Counted from the stretch's first letter, positions 8,322 to 16,926 are shown. The stretch is 64,000 nucleotides of DNA from Heteroscillospira sp050943935 (GCA_050943935.1 JBMNQC010000007.1:62001-126000); one strand, 5' to 3'. The notes: generated by a model not told the origin, from the letters alone. Program-made: numbers and translations.

Positions 8322-9194
8322 TTAAACACGGACAGTATCTTTCGGCTGGGCAAAAAAACACTCCCGGTAATCCCGGCTCAGAATTTCGGCGCATTTTTTC
8401 GCCTCCTCAGGGTCGGCAAACAGTCCGAACACGGCGGAGCCGGTGCCGGTCATGAGGCTGCCCAGGGCGCCGCAGTCCATAAGTCGGCGCTTGATGGCAA
8501 ATATCTCAGCGTGGCTTGGGGAGAGCACCTGCTCAAACACATTGCGCATACCGGCTGCCAGGGCGGGCAAGTCGCCGTCTGCCATGGCGGCGCAGAGTGA
8601 GTCCATATCCGGCTCGCCGCCCCTCTCACGGGCGTCTATGCGGGAGAACAGCTCCGGCGTGGAGATTGGGAAGCGGGGCTTGCATATAACTATGCCGCAG
8701 TCCGGCGCCTGGGGCAGACGGGTGAGCACCTCGCCCCGGCCCTCGGCCAGACAGGTGCCGCCACGGACGCAGAAGGGCACGTCCGCGCCCAGCCGCAGCC
8801 CCATTTCCTCCAGCTTGCCGGCTGTAAATCCCGCGCCGGTTATGCGGTTCAGCGCCCTGAGCACGGCGGCCGCGTCCGCGGAGCCTCCGCCCAAACCGGC
8901 GCAGACGGGGATGCGCTTTTTCATATCCACCCGCACGCCGAATTTCTTTTCGCCCAGCTCCTCAAAAAATAGCTTAGCGGCCTTTACGGTTATGTTCCGC
9001 CCGTCGCAGGGGAGGTAGTACAGATTGGAGTGGGCCTCAAAGCTGCCGTCGGGGGTGAGGGTCACCCGCACCTCGTCCCGGAGGGTGCAGCTGAGCATTA
9101 TCATGCGCATGCCGTGATAGCCGTCGGGCAGGGGGTCGAGCACATCCAGGGCCAGATTCAGCTTGGCCCAGGCCTGTTCGCGTTCCGTTCTCAT
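8322..9194 (-). CDS. ispE: 4-diphosphocytidyl-2-C-methyl-D-erythritol kinase
   Basis: GHMP-family kinase of the non-mevalonate (MEP) isoprenoid pathway. It phosphorylates CDP-methylerythritol at the 2-hydroxyl. The 290-residue product shows the substrate segment AWAKLNLALDVLDPLPDGYH near the N-terminus. It also has the GHMP ATP loop PVCAGLGGGSADAAAVLRAL and the C-terminal glycine motif MTGTGSAVFGLF. The length matches the family. Its ATG overlaps the apgM stop (ATGA, 4 nt), so it is translationally coupled to the upstream phosphoglycerate mutase. No other MEP pathway gene is in the window. Confidence 0.95.
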   Translation of the reverse strand: MRTEREQAWAKLNLALDVLDPLPDGYHGMRMIMLSCTLRDEVRVTLTPDGSFEAHSNLYYLPCDGRNITVKAAKLFFEELGEKKFGVRVDMKKRIPVCAGLGGGSADAAAVLRALNRITGAGFTAGKLEEMGLRLGADVPFCVRGGTCLAEGRGEVLTRLPQAPDCGIVICKPRFPISTPELFSRIDARERGGEPDMDSLCAAMADGDLPALAAGMRNVFEQVLSPSHAEIFAIKRRLMDCGALGSLMTGTGSAVFGLFADPEEAKKCAEILSRDYRECFFAQPKDTVRV

Positions 9195-10411
9195 AGGCCG
9201 AACAGGCGGGGCAGCAGCTCCTCGCCCCGGGACAGGGTTTCGCCCAGCAGTCCCTGAGCCTCGGTGTATACCGCGCCGCTGTTATGGTCCCTGCGGCTGT
9301 CGTATATGAGATAGGGCACCACGTCGCCGTCGTGGCTGCCGTCCGCCATAAGGGTCTTGTGGTCGCTGAGCAGCAGCAGGCGGTAGTCCTGCCCTTTGAG
9401 GGCCTCGTTGAGGGGAGCCGCCACACGGCTGTCCAGCCATTCTATGGCCTGAATCTTTCCGGCCAGGTCGTGGCAGTGGGTGCACTCGTCGGGAGCCTCG
9501 ATGTGGATAACGGCGAAGTCCTTTGTCTCCAGAGCTTTCAGGGCGGCCTCGACCTTGCCGGCGTAGTTGGTATCCAGCTCGCCGGTGGCGCCGGGGACCT
9601 CTATGACCTCCAGACCCAGCAGCCTGGCTATGCCCCGGCACAGGGGCACGGCGGATATCATGGCGCCGGTCCTGCCGAATTTTTGGTAAAAATCCTCGAG
9701 CTGCACGGCTGTGCCCTCGGCCCAAAACCATATGGCGTTGGCAGGCAGCTTTCCCTCTGCCCGGCGGGCGAGGTTTATGGGGTGCTTTTCCAGTATGGGC
9801 ACGGCGGCCTCCATGAGCCGGGTCAGTATCGCCGCGTCGGCACAGCCGGAGGGCAGGTTATCCCCCGCCCGCTCCTCCAGGTGGTCGTGGGGAGGCGCAA
9901 GGCGTATGCCCCGTATGTCTGCGTTTTTCCTGAAAGCCAGATGGCGGTAGCTGTCCGCCGCGGCTATGGTCATGCCCGCCTCCGCCGCCAGCGGTGCGAA
10001 GTCCGGGTGGGAAAAGAGATACTCCATCAGCTCCCGGGACTGGCTTCCCTCTATGTTTCCGCCGGAGTGGGAGAGTATGCGGCGCTCGCCGAAGCTGCCG
10101 CCGTCAGACAGGCTCACATTGTTGCAGCGGAAGGCGGCGGCGCCCTTTTCCAGCACTATACCCTGGGCGGCGGCCTCCAGAGGGGCGCGGCCGGAGTATA
10201 CCTTCTCCGTGTCGCAGCCCATTATGGACAGTATGGCCGTGTCGCTGCCGGGAGGCAGCGTTTCCGGCACATTGCGCACGCTGCCGACCTCACCCGCGGA
10301 GGCCATGGCGTCTATGTGTGGGATGGACGCCTTTTCCAGGGGCGTCAGTCCGCCCAGCTCAGGTACGGAGTTATCGGCCATGCCGTCTCCTATTATGAGG
10401 ATATATTTCAT
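9191..10411 (-). CDS. apgM: Cofactor-independent phosphoglycerate mutase, archaeal (ApgM) type
   Basis: An alkaline-phosphatase-superfamily metalloenzyme that interconverts 3- and 2-phosphoglycerate. The N-terminus KYILIIGDGMADN carries the metal-binding Asp, and PPGSDTAILSIMGCD contains the presumed catalytic Ser (residue 56). IHIEAPDECTHCHDL and LLLSDHKTLMADGSHDGD supply the other metal ligands. At 406 residues it fits the ApgM/COG3635 branch rather than the larger bacterial GpmI. A ribosome site (AGGAGCG) precedes ATG 10411. It forms a two-gene operon with ispE, linking lower glycolysis with the MEP pathway, which consumes pyruvate and glyceraldehyde-3-phosphate. Confidence 0.92.
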   Translation of the reverse strand: MKYILIIGDGMADNSVPELGGLTPLEKASIPHIDAMASAGEVGSVRNVPETLPPGSDTAILSIMGCDTEKVYSGRAPLEAAAQGIVLEKGAAAFRCNNVSLSDGGSFGERRILSHSGGNIEGSQSRELMEYLFSHPDFAPLAAEAGMTIAAADSYRHLAFRKNADIRGIRLAPPHDHLEERAGDNLPSGCADAAILTRLMEAAVPILEKHPINLARRAEGKLPANAIWFWAEGTAVQLEDFYQKFGRTGAMISAVPLCRGIARLLGLEVIEVPGATGELDTNYAGKVEAALKALETKDFAVIHIEAPDECTHCHDLAGKIQAIEWLDSRVAAPLNEALKGQDYRLLLLSDHKTLMADGSHDGDVVPYLIYDSRRDHNSGAVYTEAQGLLGETLSRGEELLPRLFGL

Positions 10412-10479
10412 GGTGCATCGCTCCTTTTGTCGTTATTCCGATTATATAGCACGCAGGCGCGGCTGGCAACTGTAATTTG

Positions 10480-11120
10480 GGTGAGATCATGCGGCGCAAG
10501 GAATATTTGCTTGTACGCGCACAGGCGGCGTGAGAACATGGCGCAGTCTGCGGCGGGCGGAGGCAAACCTATTTCTTTTAAAGAGTTCAGCGTGAAGCTC
10601 ACCTGACAGCGTCGTACCCGGATGTAGGCCAGGGCTTGCATCTACCGCCGCACGAGCGCGTTGTGCGCGTCGGCGAGGCGCAAAAGAGTATTCGACTCAG
10701 TCAGATTCTTTGGGAAGTTTGAAACCCGTTTCTTTAAAGAAATGGGTTTCATATCCCGCCCCCGCGGTAAAGACCGATTACATATCCATGCTTGAGCGCG
10801 GGGGTGGACGGGGCGCAGTCTGCTGACTGCGTAGTGCGACCCCATTTCTTTTAGAAAGAAACGGTGTCGCCCGCCAAAGAAACATCCTGTTTGCCATGGG
10901 CCATTCGCGAGCCTGCGGCTCCCTCATTCAAATGGCGAAGTGTGAGTGCCGACCAAATCGCGCCTGAGTCGGTGGAATTGGGCAATTGTTTAGAGATTTT
11001 AAGCTCACCCATACTTTCCGCACTTACAAAAGTCTGCTCCCCTAACAGGGGTCGGGGGAGGAAAATAGCTTCGTGACTGCGGCATATTCCCACCAATATT
11101 TTACCCAAAGGCCGCCGCAG
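10480..11120. repeat. Mosaic intergenic repeat, locus 1
   Basis: A 780-nt stretch between apgM and the VanY-like gene without a credible gene. Its left part (10593-10751) matches locus 2 at 12290-12448 in the same orientation over about 160 nt. Its right part (10876-11030) matches locus 3 at 17357-17512. It contains a 32-nt palindrome at 10720-10751 and the copy AAATCGCGCCTGAGTCGG at about 10955. A CTCCCCTAACAGGGG hairpin begins at 11037. Confidence 0.75.
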
Positions 11121-11192
11121 CGTCAACAGCGGCATTGACAGCTTTCGCCGGTGGGAGTATGATGGATGCACCAAAAAGCTGGAGGGAATTTT

Positions 11193-11963
11193 GTGAAAAA
11201 GATTATGTCCGGCGTGGTGCTGGCTCTGCTGGTGCTGTGCCTTGCATTCATTATGTTCAAAAAGCAGGCTGTGATAAACGAGCCGGAGGTGCTGACCAGC
11301 CCCTCGCCCAGTCCCGTGGCGACGCCCACCCCCACACCGACTCCCACTCCTACCCCTACACCTACACCGACGCCCACCCCCACGCCGGAGCCCTACGCGG
11401 ACAGGCCCGACATTGACATCACTTCCTGGGAGTACGTCCTGGCGAACAGGGACAATATGCTGGATCAAAACTTCGTCCCAGAGGTCACAGGTCTGGAAAA
11501 CGGCCAGTATTTCGACTCCCGGGCGGTGGACGCCCTGAAGGAGTTCATAGCGGCGGCCCGGGCCGAGGGTCTCACCGTGTATCTCTCCTCCTCTTACCGC
11601 AGCTTCGCCACCCAGCAGTATCTTTTCAACAACAAGGTGGCCCAGTACGGCGGCGATGAGGAGCAGGCAGCCCGCATAGTCGCCATCCCCGGCTCCAGCG
11701 AGCATCAGACAGGACTTGCAGCCGACATCGTGGACAAGTACTACCAGTACATGAACGAATCCCTGGCGGACACCGAGCTGTCCAAGTGGATGAAGGAGCA
11801 CTGCGCCGAGTACGGCTTCATTCTCCGCTTCCCTGAGGACAAGCAGGAGGAGACCGGAATAATGTTCGAGCCCTGGCATTTCCGCTATGTGGGCAAAGAG
11901 GCCGCCGGATACATAATGGAAAACGGCCTGTGCCTGGAGGAATTCGTGGCGCTGTATAAATGA
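11193..11963 (+). CDS. VanY-type D-Ala-D-Ala carboxypeptidase (M15B), membrane-anchored
   Basis: Zinc carboxypeptidase that trims the terminal D-alanine from peptidoglycan stem peptides outside the cell. GTG 11193 follows GGAGGG; an in-frame ATG at 11166 has no ribosome site. The product of about 256 residues has an N-terminal membrane anchor (residues 5-21). A Ser/Pro/Thr linker with eleven TP dipeptides follows, then the M15B domain. Zinc ligands are visible in SSEHQTGLAADI (H171, D178) and FEPWHFRYVG (H229). It stands alone, flanked by repeat loci and closed by a strong terminator. No vanHAX genes are near, so wall maturation rather than glycopeptide resistance is the likely role. Confidence 0.9.
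   Translation: MKKIMSGVVLALLVLCLAFIMFKKQAVINEPEVLTSPSPSPVATPTPTPTPTPTPTPTPTPTPTPEPYADRPDIDITSWEYVLANRDNMLDQNFVPEVTGLENGQYFDSRAVDALKEFIAAARAEGLTVYLSSSYRSFATQQYLFNNKVAQYGGDEEQAARIVAIPGSSEHQTGLAADIVDKYYQYMNESLADTELSKWMKEHCAEYGFILRFPEDKQEETGIMFEPWHFRYVGKEAAGYIMENGLCLEEFVALYK
11322..11387 (+). repeat. Thr-Pro dipeptide repeat tract inside the VanY-type gene
   Basis: Eleven consecutive TP units encoded with varied synonymous codons (ACC/ACA/ACT/ACG and CCC/CCG/CCT). The repeat is therefore kept at protein level, as an extended wall-spanning linker, rather than being a young DNA tandem repeat. Confidence 0.85.
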
Positions 11964-11964
11964 G

Positions 11965-12002
11965 AAAAAGCCCGTCCGACTGTAAGGTCAGACGGGCTTT
12001 TT
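11965..12002 (+). terminator. Terminator of the VanY-type gene
   Basis: A 16-bp stem (11965-11980 with 11987-12002, one mismatch) ending in five T residues, directly after the stop. Confidence 0.88.
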
Positions 12003-12039
12003 AGTGAATAGTGAAGAATGAATAATTGCGGTGGTGCTG

Positions 12040-12620
12040 TGCCAGAGGCTCCCTTGTGCAAAGGGAGCTGTCAGCGAAACTGACTGAGGGATTGCCAACC
12101 CCTCCGCCCCTGCGGGGCACCTCCCCTTACTCAGGGGAGGCTTTGACGTGTAGGGGCGCGCAATGCGCGCCCGCGGGGAGAACAAGGCACAGCTTGCGGT
12201 GGGCGTAGTGACCCCATTCCTTTTAAAAGAAACGGTTAGTGCCATCAAATCGCGCCTGAATCGATAGAATTGGGCAGTAGCGTTTAGTATGAAGCTCACC
12301 TAACGGCTCCGTACCCAGACACAGGCCAGGACTTACATCTACTGCTGTACGAGCGCGTTGTGCGCGTCGGCGAGGCCCAAAAGAGTATTCGACTCGGTCG
12401 GATTCTTTGGGAAGTCTGAAACCCGTTTCTTTAAAGAAATGGGTTTCAGAACACGACCCCTCAGTACCAGCCGATTTCACCGCCGCACCCGGGCGCATAA
12501 GCATGCGGGCGCGCAATGCGCGCCCCTACACGTTACGAATGAGTTTTCTGCAATTCTTCGCTATTCACTAAAACGCCCCGACTCCTGTTAGGGGAGCGGC
12601 TTCTTTTGAAGTGCGCATAA
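12040..12620. repeat. Mosaic intergenic repeat, locus 2
   Basis: Non-coding 700-nt gap. 12290-12448 matches locus 1 (10593-10751), including the 32-nt palindrome at 12417-12448. 12467-12546 matches locus 4 (21709-21788), including GCGCGCAATGCGCGCCCC. 12205-12235 repeats a short module of locus 1 (about 10829-10866). 12574-12620 resembles the tail of locus 4. The left end (12057-12143) carries GGGAGCTGTCAGCG and a CCTCCCC-type hairpin. Confidence 0.75.
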
Positions 12621-12698
12621 GAGCATCAACATCTGGACTTTCAGCAAATTAGAACATATAATAGTATTATAATTAACAAAACAGAGGAGGAGTACACA

Positions 12699-13061
12699 AT
12701 GCGCAAGTATTGGAAAAATATCACCATTACTGTGCTGACTGTATTGCTTCTGCTTTCAGCGCGGCAGTCTCAGCTTCTGCGTGTGGAGCTGGAGCGAGCC
12801 AATTCACCTGAAAATACAGTTGTAATATCCTACTTTGAAGTTACGGAGGTCGTGAGCGAGACAGATATTCATGTGAAAGACTGCTTTAGTGTGAACTGTC
12901 ATAGTGTAAATCCTATGGGAAAAACATTTAATGTCGGCGATATCATCGGCATTGAATACAAGGGTATGATTCTCGAACACTCGCTATCCCGGCTTCCGAC
13001 GCCGATTGACATTTGGTTTGTGACCACCAGAGCCGAGCTGGGATGGGAACCCGCGGCATAG
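12699..13061 (+). CDS. Small exported or anchored protein, DUF3221-like (uncertain)
   Basis: 120 residues from ATG 12699, preceded by GAGGAGG. An N-terminal hydrophobic segment (ITITVLTVLLLLSA) is followed by an extracytoplasmic beta-rich domain of about 90 residues. The stretch FNVGDIIGIEYKGMILE is comparable to YRPGDILRIVYGGIAES in the gene at 16927. That pattern resembles small Firmicutes DUF3221-type proteins, which are of unknown function. The gene is monocistronic with its own terminator and sits between a repeat locus and an AT-rich segment. Assignment to the family is a visual impression only; no enzymatic residues are apparent. Confidence 0.6.
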   Translation: MRKYWKNITITVLTVLLLLSARQSQLLRVELERANSPENTVVISYFEVTEVVSETDIHVKDCFSVNCHSVNPMGKTFNVGDIIGIEYKGMILEHSLSRLPTPIDIWFVTTRAELGWEPAA

Positions 13062-13090
13062 CTGTCTCCGTCCAATTCACCCCAAATCAA

Positions 13091-13124
13091 AAACAGCCAT
13101 GCTCCCGCGGGAGCATGGCTGTTT
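13091..13124 (+). terminator. Long palindromic terminator, repeat copy 2
   Basis: Stem 13091-13106 with 13109-13124, loop GC, followed by GACTGTCAG. It matches the hairpin at 7587-7620 except for one compensated stem pair and the loop. Confidence 0.8.
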
Positions 13125-13200
13125 GACTGTCAGCCGGGCGGCGCGGACTTAACGCTATAAGTCAAGGCAGGGGAAGCCCCCGTTTTGCCATAATATTTAG

Positions 13201-13368
13201 TTATAGCAAAATAACCAATCTTTCTTTACAAATTACCCTTTGCTTTATAGCACTTTTAGCAACAGCACTTATATTCGCCTCTTTGTAAGCCTTATTTTTT
13301 GCCATTATCTTGAAAAATGCTTCCTCATATTCGTCATTTTGCTCAAAACTCAAGTTGATTTTTCTGCG
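13201..13368 (-). pseudogene. Possible remnant of a small AT-rich gene
   Basis: On the minus strand, 55 codons are open between two stops. They read RRKINLSFEQND at the start, then AFFKIMAKNKAYKEANISAV, and end ERLVILL. The amphipathic, lysine-rich composition is protein-like and the codon use is clearly more AT-rich than in the neighbours. There is no good start codon or ribosome site, and the frame is closed upstream by TAA, so it looks like the 3' remnant of an acquired gene. Chance cannot be excluded. Confidence 0.3.
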
Positions 13369-13398
13369 TTAAAAAAGCGCATAATTTTTGTTAAACTG

Positions 13399-13428
13399 TT
13401 GACTTGACGCCTAAATATATTTTATAAT
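13399..13428 (+). promoter_or_regulatory. Promoter of the Na+ decarboxylase operon
   Basis: TTGACT (13399-13404), 18-bp spacer, TATAAT (13423-13428), in an AT-rich stretch 70 nt upstream of the first gene. Confidence 0.75.
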
Positions 13429-13497
13429 AACGTATCATATTTTGTTCTCGAAAGAGACCCAAATTGGATTAAATTGTAAGAGCTGGGAGGAAATCTA

Positions 13498-14871
13498 ATG
13501 AAGATCAACCTGACAGAAACCGTTCTCCGTGACGGTAACCAGAGCCTGATGGCTACTCGACTGCCTTACAGCGAGTTCGAGGATATCCTGTCCAAGATCG
13601 ACGAGTGCGGTTACTACTCCGTCGAGTGCTGGGGCGGCGCTACCTTCGACTGCTGCATGCGCTATCTGAGCGAGGACCCCTGGGAGAGACTGCGCAAGAT
13701 CCGCGCACACATGCCCAACAGCAAGCTGCAGATGCTCCTGCGCGGCCAGAACATCCTGGGCTACAAGCCCTATCCCGACGATGTGGTCCGCAAGTTCGTT
13801 GAGCTGAGCATCAAGAACGGCATCAACATCATCCGCATTTTCGACGCCATGAACGACCCCCGCAACCTGAAGGTCGCCATTGAGGAGACCGTCAAGCACG
13901 GCGGTATCGCTTCCGGCGCCATCTCCTACACCACCAGCCCCGTTCACACTCTGGACGCTTTTGTAAAGCTGGGCCGTGAAATGAAGGAAATGGGCGCTTC
14001 CACCATCTGCATCAAGGACATGGCCGGCATCATGGGCCCCAAGGAGGGCTATGACCTGGTCTCCGCCCTGAAGGATAAGCTGGATATGCCCGTTGTTCTG
14101 CACACCCACTGCACCACCGGCGTTGCCTTCCCCACCGCACTCAAGTGCGCCGAGGCCGGCGTTGACGTTATCGACACCGCCGTCTCCTGCTTCTCCGGCG
14201 GTTCCTCTCAGCCCTCCACCGAGACCATGGCTTACGTTCTGCGTCAGCTGGGCTTCGACGTGGCTGTGGACACCAAGAAGGTCAAGGAAGTCAACGACTT
14301 CTTCGTTCCCATCCGCAACAAGTACATCGACAGCGGCATGCTCGATCCCAAGATCATGGGCACCGACGCCGATGCTCTGGCCTATCAGGTCCCCGGCGGC
14401 ATGATCTCCAACCTGCTGGCTCAGCTGAAGGCTCAGAAGGCCGACGACAAGTTCTACGACGTTCTGGCCGAGGTTCCCGCCGTCCGCAAGGATCTGGGCT
14501 ATCCTCCCCTGGTCACCCCCACCAGCCAGATAGTCGGCGTTCAGGCCGTGCAGAACGTTCTGGCCGGCGAGCGCTACAAGAACGTTTCCAAGGAAGTTAA
14601 GTCCTACCTCTCCGGCGAGTACGGCCGCGCACCCGGCCAGGTCGATGTTGAGCTGCGCCAGCAGATTGTCGGCGACAACTTCTCCGACGACCGTTATGCC
14701 GACAAGCTGGAGCCCGCCTTCGACAAGACCAAGGCCGAGATAGGCGACATGGCCAAGAACGACGAGGATGTGCTGAGCTACATCGCCTTCCCCCAGGTTG
14801 CCGAGAAGTTCTTCGCAGAGCGCAAGGCTAAGGAAGAGAACATCGCCAAGTACTCCATCGTCGAAGCATAA
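13498..14871 (+). CDS. oadA: Decarboxylase carboxyltransferase (alpha) subunit, oxaloacetate decarboxylase type
   Basis: Transfers the carboxyl group of oxaloacetate to biotin on the carrier subunit. The DRE-TIM barrel begins NLTETVLRDGNQSLMATRL. Metal ligands include the HTHCTTG motif, the active-site Lys lies in TICIKDMAGIMG, and the C-terminal conserved carboxyltransferase domain is present. It ends at 457 residues without a biotin domain, which is supplied by the third gene of the operon. ATG 13498 follows GGGAGGAAA. Glutaconyl- and methylmalonyl-CoA decarboxylases use a different (acyl-CoA) alpha subunit, so oxaloacetate, or a pyruvate-carboxylase-B-like reaction, is most likely. Na+ pumping follows from the beta subunit downstream. 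Confidence 0.9.
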   Translation: MKINLTETVLRDGNQSLMATRLPYSEFEDILSKIDECGYYSVECWGGATFDCCMRYLSEDPWERLRKIRAHMPNSKLQMLLRGQNILGYKPYPDDVVRKFVELSIKNGINIIRIFDAMNDPRNLKVAIEETVKHGGIASGAISYTTSPVHTLDAFVKLGREMKEMGASTICIKDMAGIMGPKEGYDLVSALKDKLDMPVVLHTHCTTGVAFPTALKCAEAGVDVIDTAVSCFSGGSSQPSTETMAYVLRQLGFDVAVDTKKVKEVNDFFVPIRNKYIDSGMLDPKIMGTDADALAYQVPGGMISNLLAQLKAQKADDKFYDVLAEVPAVRKDLGYPPLVTPTSQIVGVQAVQNVLAGERYKNVSKEVKSYLSGEYGRAPGQVDVELRQQIVGDNFSDDRYADKLEPAFDKTKAEIGDMAKNDEDVLSYIAFPQVAEKFFAERKAKEENIAKYSIVEA

Positions 14872-14886
14872 GAAGGAGGGATTCTA

Positions 14887-15213
14887 ATGGAAATCACTAT
14901 TCCTCAGGCCCTCGGCTATTCCGTTCTGGGATTTGCCATCGTATTCGCAGCCCTGATTATCCTGTGGGGCGTTATCGCCATTCTGGCCAAGATTCTGGGT
15001 GCTGTCCAGAATAAGGCTCCGGCCGCCGCTCCCGCAGCTGCAGCTGCCGCCGCTCCCGTCAAGACCGCTCCTCCCGCCCCCGGCACCGCCGGCGAAGTGA
15101 AGCTCTTTGACGTGCCCGACCGTCAGGCCGCCATGATCATGGCTATCGTAGCCGACAAGATGCAGAAGCCCCTGAACGAACTGCGTTTCAAGTCTATTAA
15201 GGAGGTCAAATAA
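14887..15213 (+). CDS. Na+ decarboxylase gamma-type membrane subunit
   Basis: 108 residues with one N-terminal membrane helix (ALGYSVLGFAIVFAALIILWGVIAIL), an Ala/Pro-rich linker and a short C-terminal segment rich in charged residues. This is the standard build of OAD-gamma/MmdD subunits, which tether the carboxyltransferase to the membrane beta subunit. It begins 15 nt after the alpha gene with ribosome site AAGGAGG. The linker resembles the one in the next gene. Confidence 0.85.
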   Translation: MEITIPQALGYSVLGFAIVFAALIILWGVIAILAKILGAVQNKAPAAAPAAAAAAAPVKTAPPAPGTAGEVKLFDVPDRQAAMIMAIVADKMQKPLNELRFKSIKEVK

Positions 15214-15215
15214 CG

Positions 15216-15614
15216 ATGAAATATAAAGTAACTCTCAACGGCAAGACCTATGAGGTCGAGGTCGAACAGGATCAGGCCATGCTCGTGGACGAGTATGAGG
15301 CCTTTGCTCCCGCCCCCGCAGCTGCTCCCGTAGCCGCCGCTCCCGCAGCCGCAGCTGCCGCTCCTGCTGCCGCCGCTCCCGCAGCAGGCCCCACCGCCGC
15401 CGGCACCGTTGTTGCCTCCCCCATGCCCGGCAACGTTCTGGACATCAAGGTTTCCCAGGGCGCCGCTGTCAAGGAGGGCGACGTACTTGTCATTCTCGAG
15501 GCCATGAAGATGGAGAACGAAATCTGCGCCCCCAAGGACGGCACCGTTGCGCAGATTATCGCAACCAAGGGCGCTACCGTAGATACCGACGCACCTCTGA
15601 TAGTCATCAGCTAA
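15216..15614 (+). CDS. Biotin carboxyl carrier subunit of the Na+ decarboxylase
   Basis: 132 residues. A short N-terminal beta segment (KYKVTLNGKTYEVEVEQ) is followed by an Ala/Pro linker of about 35 residues. The lipoyl/biotinyl domain comes next, with the biotinylation motif EAMKMENE (biotin on K98). It shuttles the carboxyl group from the alpha to the beta subunit. It starts 2 nt after the gamma gene. The poly-Ala/Pro hinge is typical of GcdC/MmdC carriers and allows the swing between active sites. Confidence 0.93.
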   Translation: MKYKVTLNGKTYEVEVEQDQAMLVDEYEAFAPAPAAAPVAAAPAAAAAAPAAAAPAAGPTAAGTVVASPMPGNVLDIKVSQGAAVKEGDVLVILEAMKMENEICAPKDGTVAQIIATKGATVDTDAPLIVIS

Positions 15615-15626
15615 GGAGGGCTTTAA

Positions 15627-16811
15627 ATGTCTGAGATCAAAGATATTCTGCTGAACCTGTGGACAGACTCCGGCTTCTCCCTGCTGGGCCAGGACTGGCG
15701 CCAGATCGTAATGATCATTGTTGCCTGCGTGCTGCTCTATCTCGGCATCGTTAAGAAGTTCGAGCCCCTGCTGCTGGTCGGCATCGCCTTTGGCGCTCTG
15801 CTCACCAACCTGCCCGGCGGCGGTCTGTACCACCCCGAGCTGTGGGACGAGATAATCGCTCACACCAAGGGCTACGGCGCCGTCCTGGTTGAGGGCGGTC
15901 TGCTGGATATACTCTACATCGGCGTCAAGGCCGGCGTGTATCCCTCTCTCATATTCATGGGCGTCGGCGCCATGACCGACTTCGGTCCTCTCATGGCCAA
16001 CCCCAAGAGCCTGCTGCTGGGTTCCGCCGCTCAGCTGGGCGTTTACATGGCATTCCTTCTGGCCATATTCCTTGGCTTCAACGGCAATGAGGCCGCCTCC
16101 ATCGGTATCATCGGCGGCGCTGATGGCCCCACCGCCATCTTCCTGACCTCCAAGCTGGCTCCCCACCTGCTGGGCGCCATAGCCATTGCCGCTTACTCCT
16201 ACATGGCTCTTATCCCCCTGATTCAGCCCCCCATCATGCGCCTGCTCACCACCGAGAAGGAGCGCAAGATCAAGATGGAGCAGCTCCGCCCCGTCTCCAA
16301 GGCTGAGAAGATAGTGTTCCCCATCGTGGTAACCATCTTCGTCATCCTGCTCCTGCCCTCCACCGCTCCCCTGATCGGCTGCCTGATGCTGGGTAACCTG
16401 TTCCGCGAGTGCGGCGTCACCGACCGTCTGTCCGATACCGCTCAGAACGCTCTGATGAACATCGTCACCATCTTCCTGAGCCTGTCCGTCGGCGCCACCA
16501 CCGTGGCCGACCGCTTCCTCGCTCCCGAGACCCTCAAGATCATTGTTCTTGGTCTTACCGCTTTCGCTTTCTCCACCATGGGTGGCCTTATCCTGGGCAA
16601 GATCATGTGCGCCGTCACCGGCGGCAAGATCAACCCCCTCATCGGCTCCGCCGGTGTGTCCGCAGTTCCCATGGCCGCCCGCGTCTCTCAGGTCGAGGGT
16701 CAGAAGGCCAACCCCTCCAACTTCCTGCTGATGCACGCCATGGGCCCCAACGTGGCCGGCGTTATCGGCTCCGCCGTTGCCGCAGGCTTCCTGCTTGCCG
16801 TCTTCGGCTAA
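15627..16811 (+). CDS. oadB: Na+-translocating decarboxylase beta subunit
   Basis: The integral membrane subunit that decarboxylates carboxybiotin and exports Na+. 394 residues with about nine to eleven helices. The essential region IIIa is visible as NGNEAASIGIIGGADGPTAI; its Asp corresponds to the Na+-coordinating Asp of OadB proteins. The other conserved region is SAVPMAARVSQ near the C-terminus. Ribosome site AAGGAGGG precedes ATG 15627. With the three genes upstream it makes a complete alpha-gamma-carrier-beta pump driving secondary Na+ transport. That fits the Na+-coupled AGCS symporter at the window end. A terminator follows. Confidence 0.95.
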   Translation: MSEIKDILLNLWTDSGFSLLGQDWRQIVMIIVACVLLYLGIVKKFEPLLLVGIAFGALLTNLPGGGLYHPELWDEIIAHTKGYGAVLVEGGLLDILYIGVKAGVYPSLIFMGVGAMTDFGPLMANPKSLLLGSAAQLGVYMAFLLAIFLGFNGNEAASIGIIGGADGPTAIFLTSKLAPHLLGAIAIAAYSYMALIPLIQPPIMRLLTTEKERKIKMEQLRPVSKAEKIVFPIVVTIFVILLLPSTAPLIGCLMLGNLFRECGVTDRLSDTAQNALMNIVTIFLSLSVGATTVADRFLAPETLKIIVLGLTAFAFSTMGGLILGKIMCAVTGGKINPLIGSAGVSAVPMAARVSQVEGQKANPSNFLLMHAMGPNVAGVIGSAVAAGFLLAVFG

Positions 16812-16825
16812 ATCCCAGCCTCTTT

Positions 16826-16857
16826 AAACGGCGCTCCTTTCGGAGCGCCGTTTTTAT
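16826..16857 (+). terminator. Terminator of the Na+ decarboxylase operon
   Basis: Stem AAACGGCGCTCC/GGAGCGCCGTTT with TTTC loop and a T-rich tail, 14 nt after the beta subunit stop. Confidence 0.9.
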
Positions 16858-16926
16858 TTGCATTGACGCGCCGCCGTCGGCAGGATAAAATAAAGCCGAA
16901 TACACATGGAAGAGAGATGAAAAAAC

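Noticed and set aside
11123..11383. Minus-strand frame with a (GV)n repeat
   Set aside because: It is the antisense of the Thr-Pro stalk of the carboxypeptidase gene and has no independent support.
10480..12620. CRISPR array or phage attachment sites in the repeat-rich gaps
   Set aside because: Modules are long, mosaic and differently oriented, without regular spacers; no cas or integrase genes are near.
13498..16811. Glutaconyl-CoA or methylmalonyl-CoA decarboxylase
   Set aside because: Those pumps use an acyl-CoA carboxyltransferase alpha subunit. The alpha gene here is of the DRE-TIM oxaloacetate/pyruvate type.
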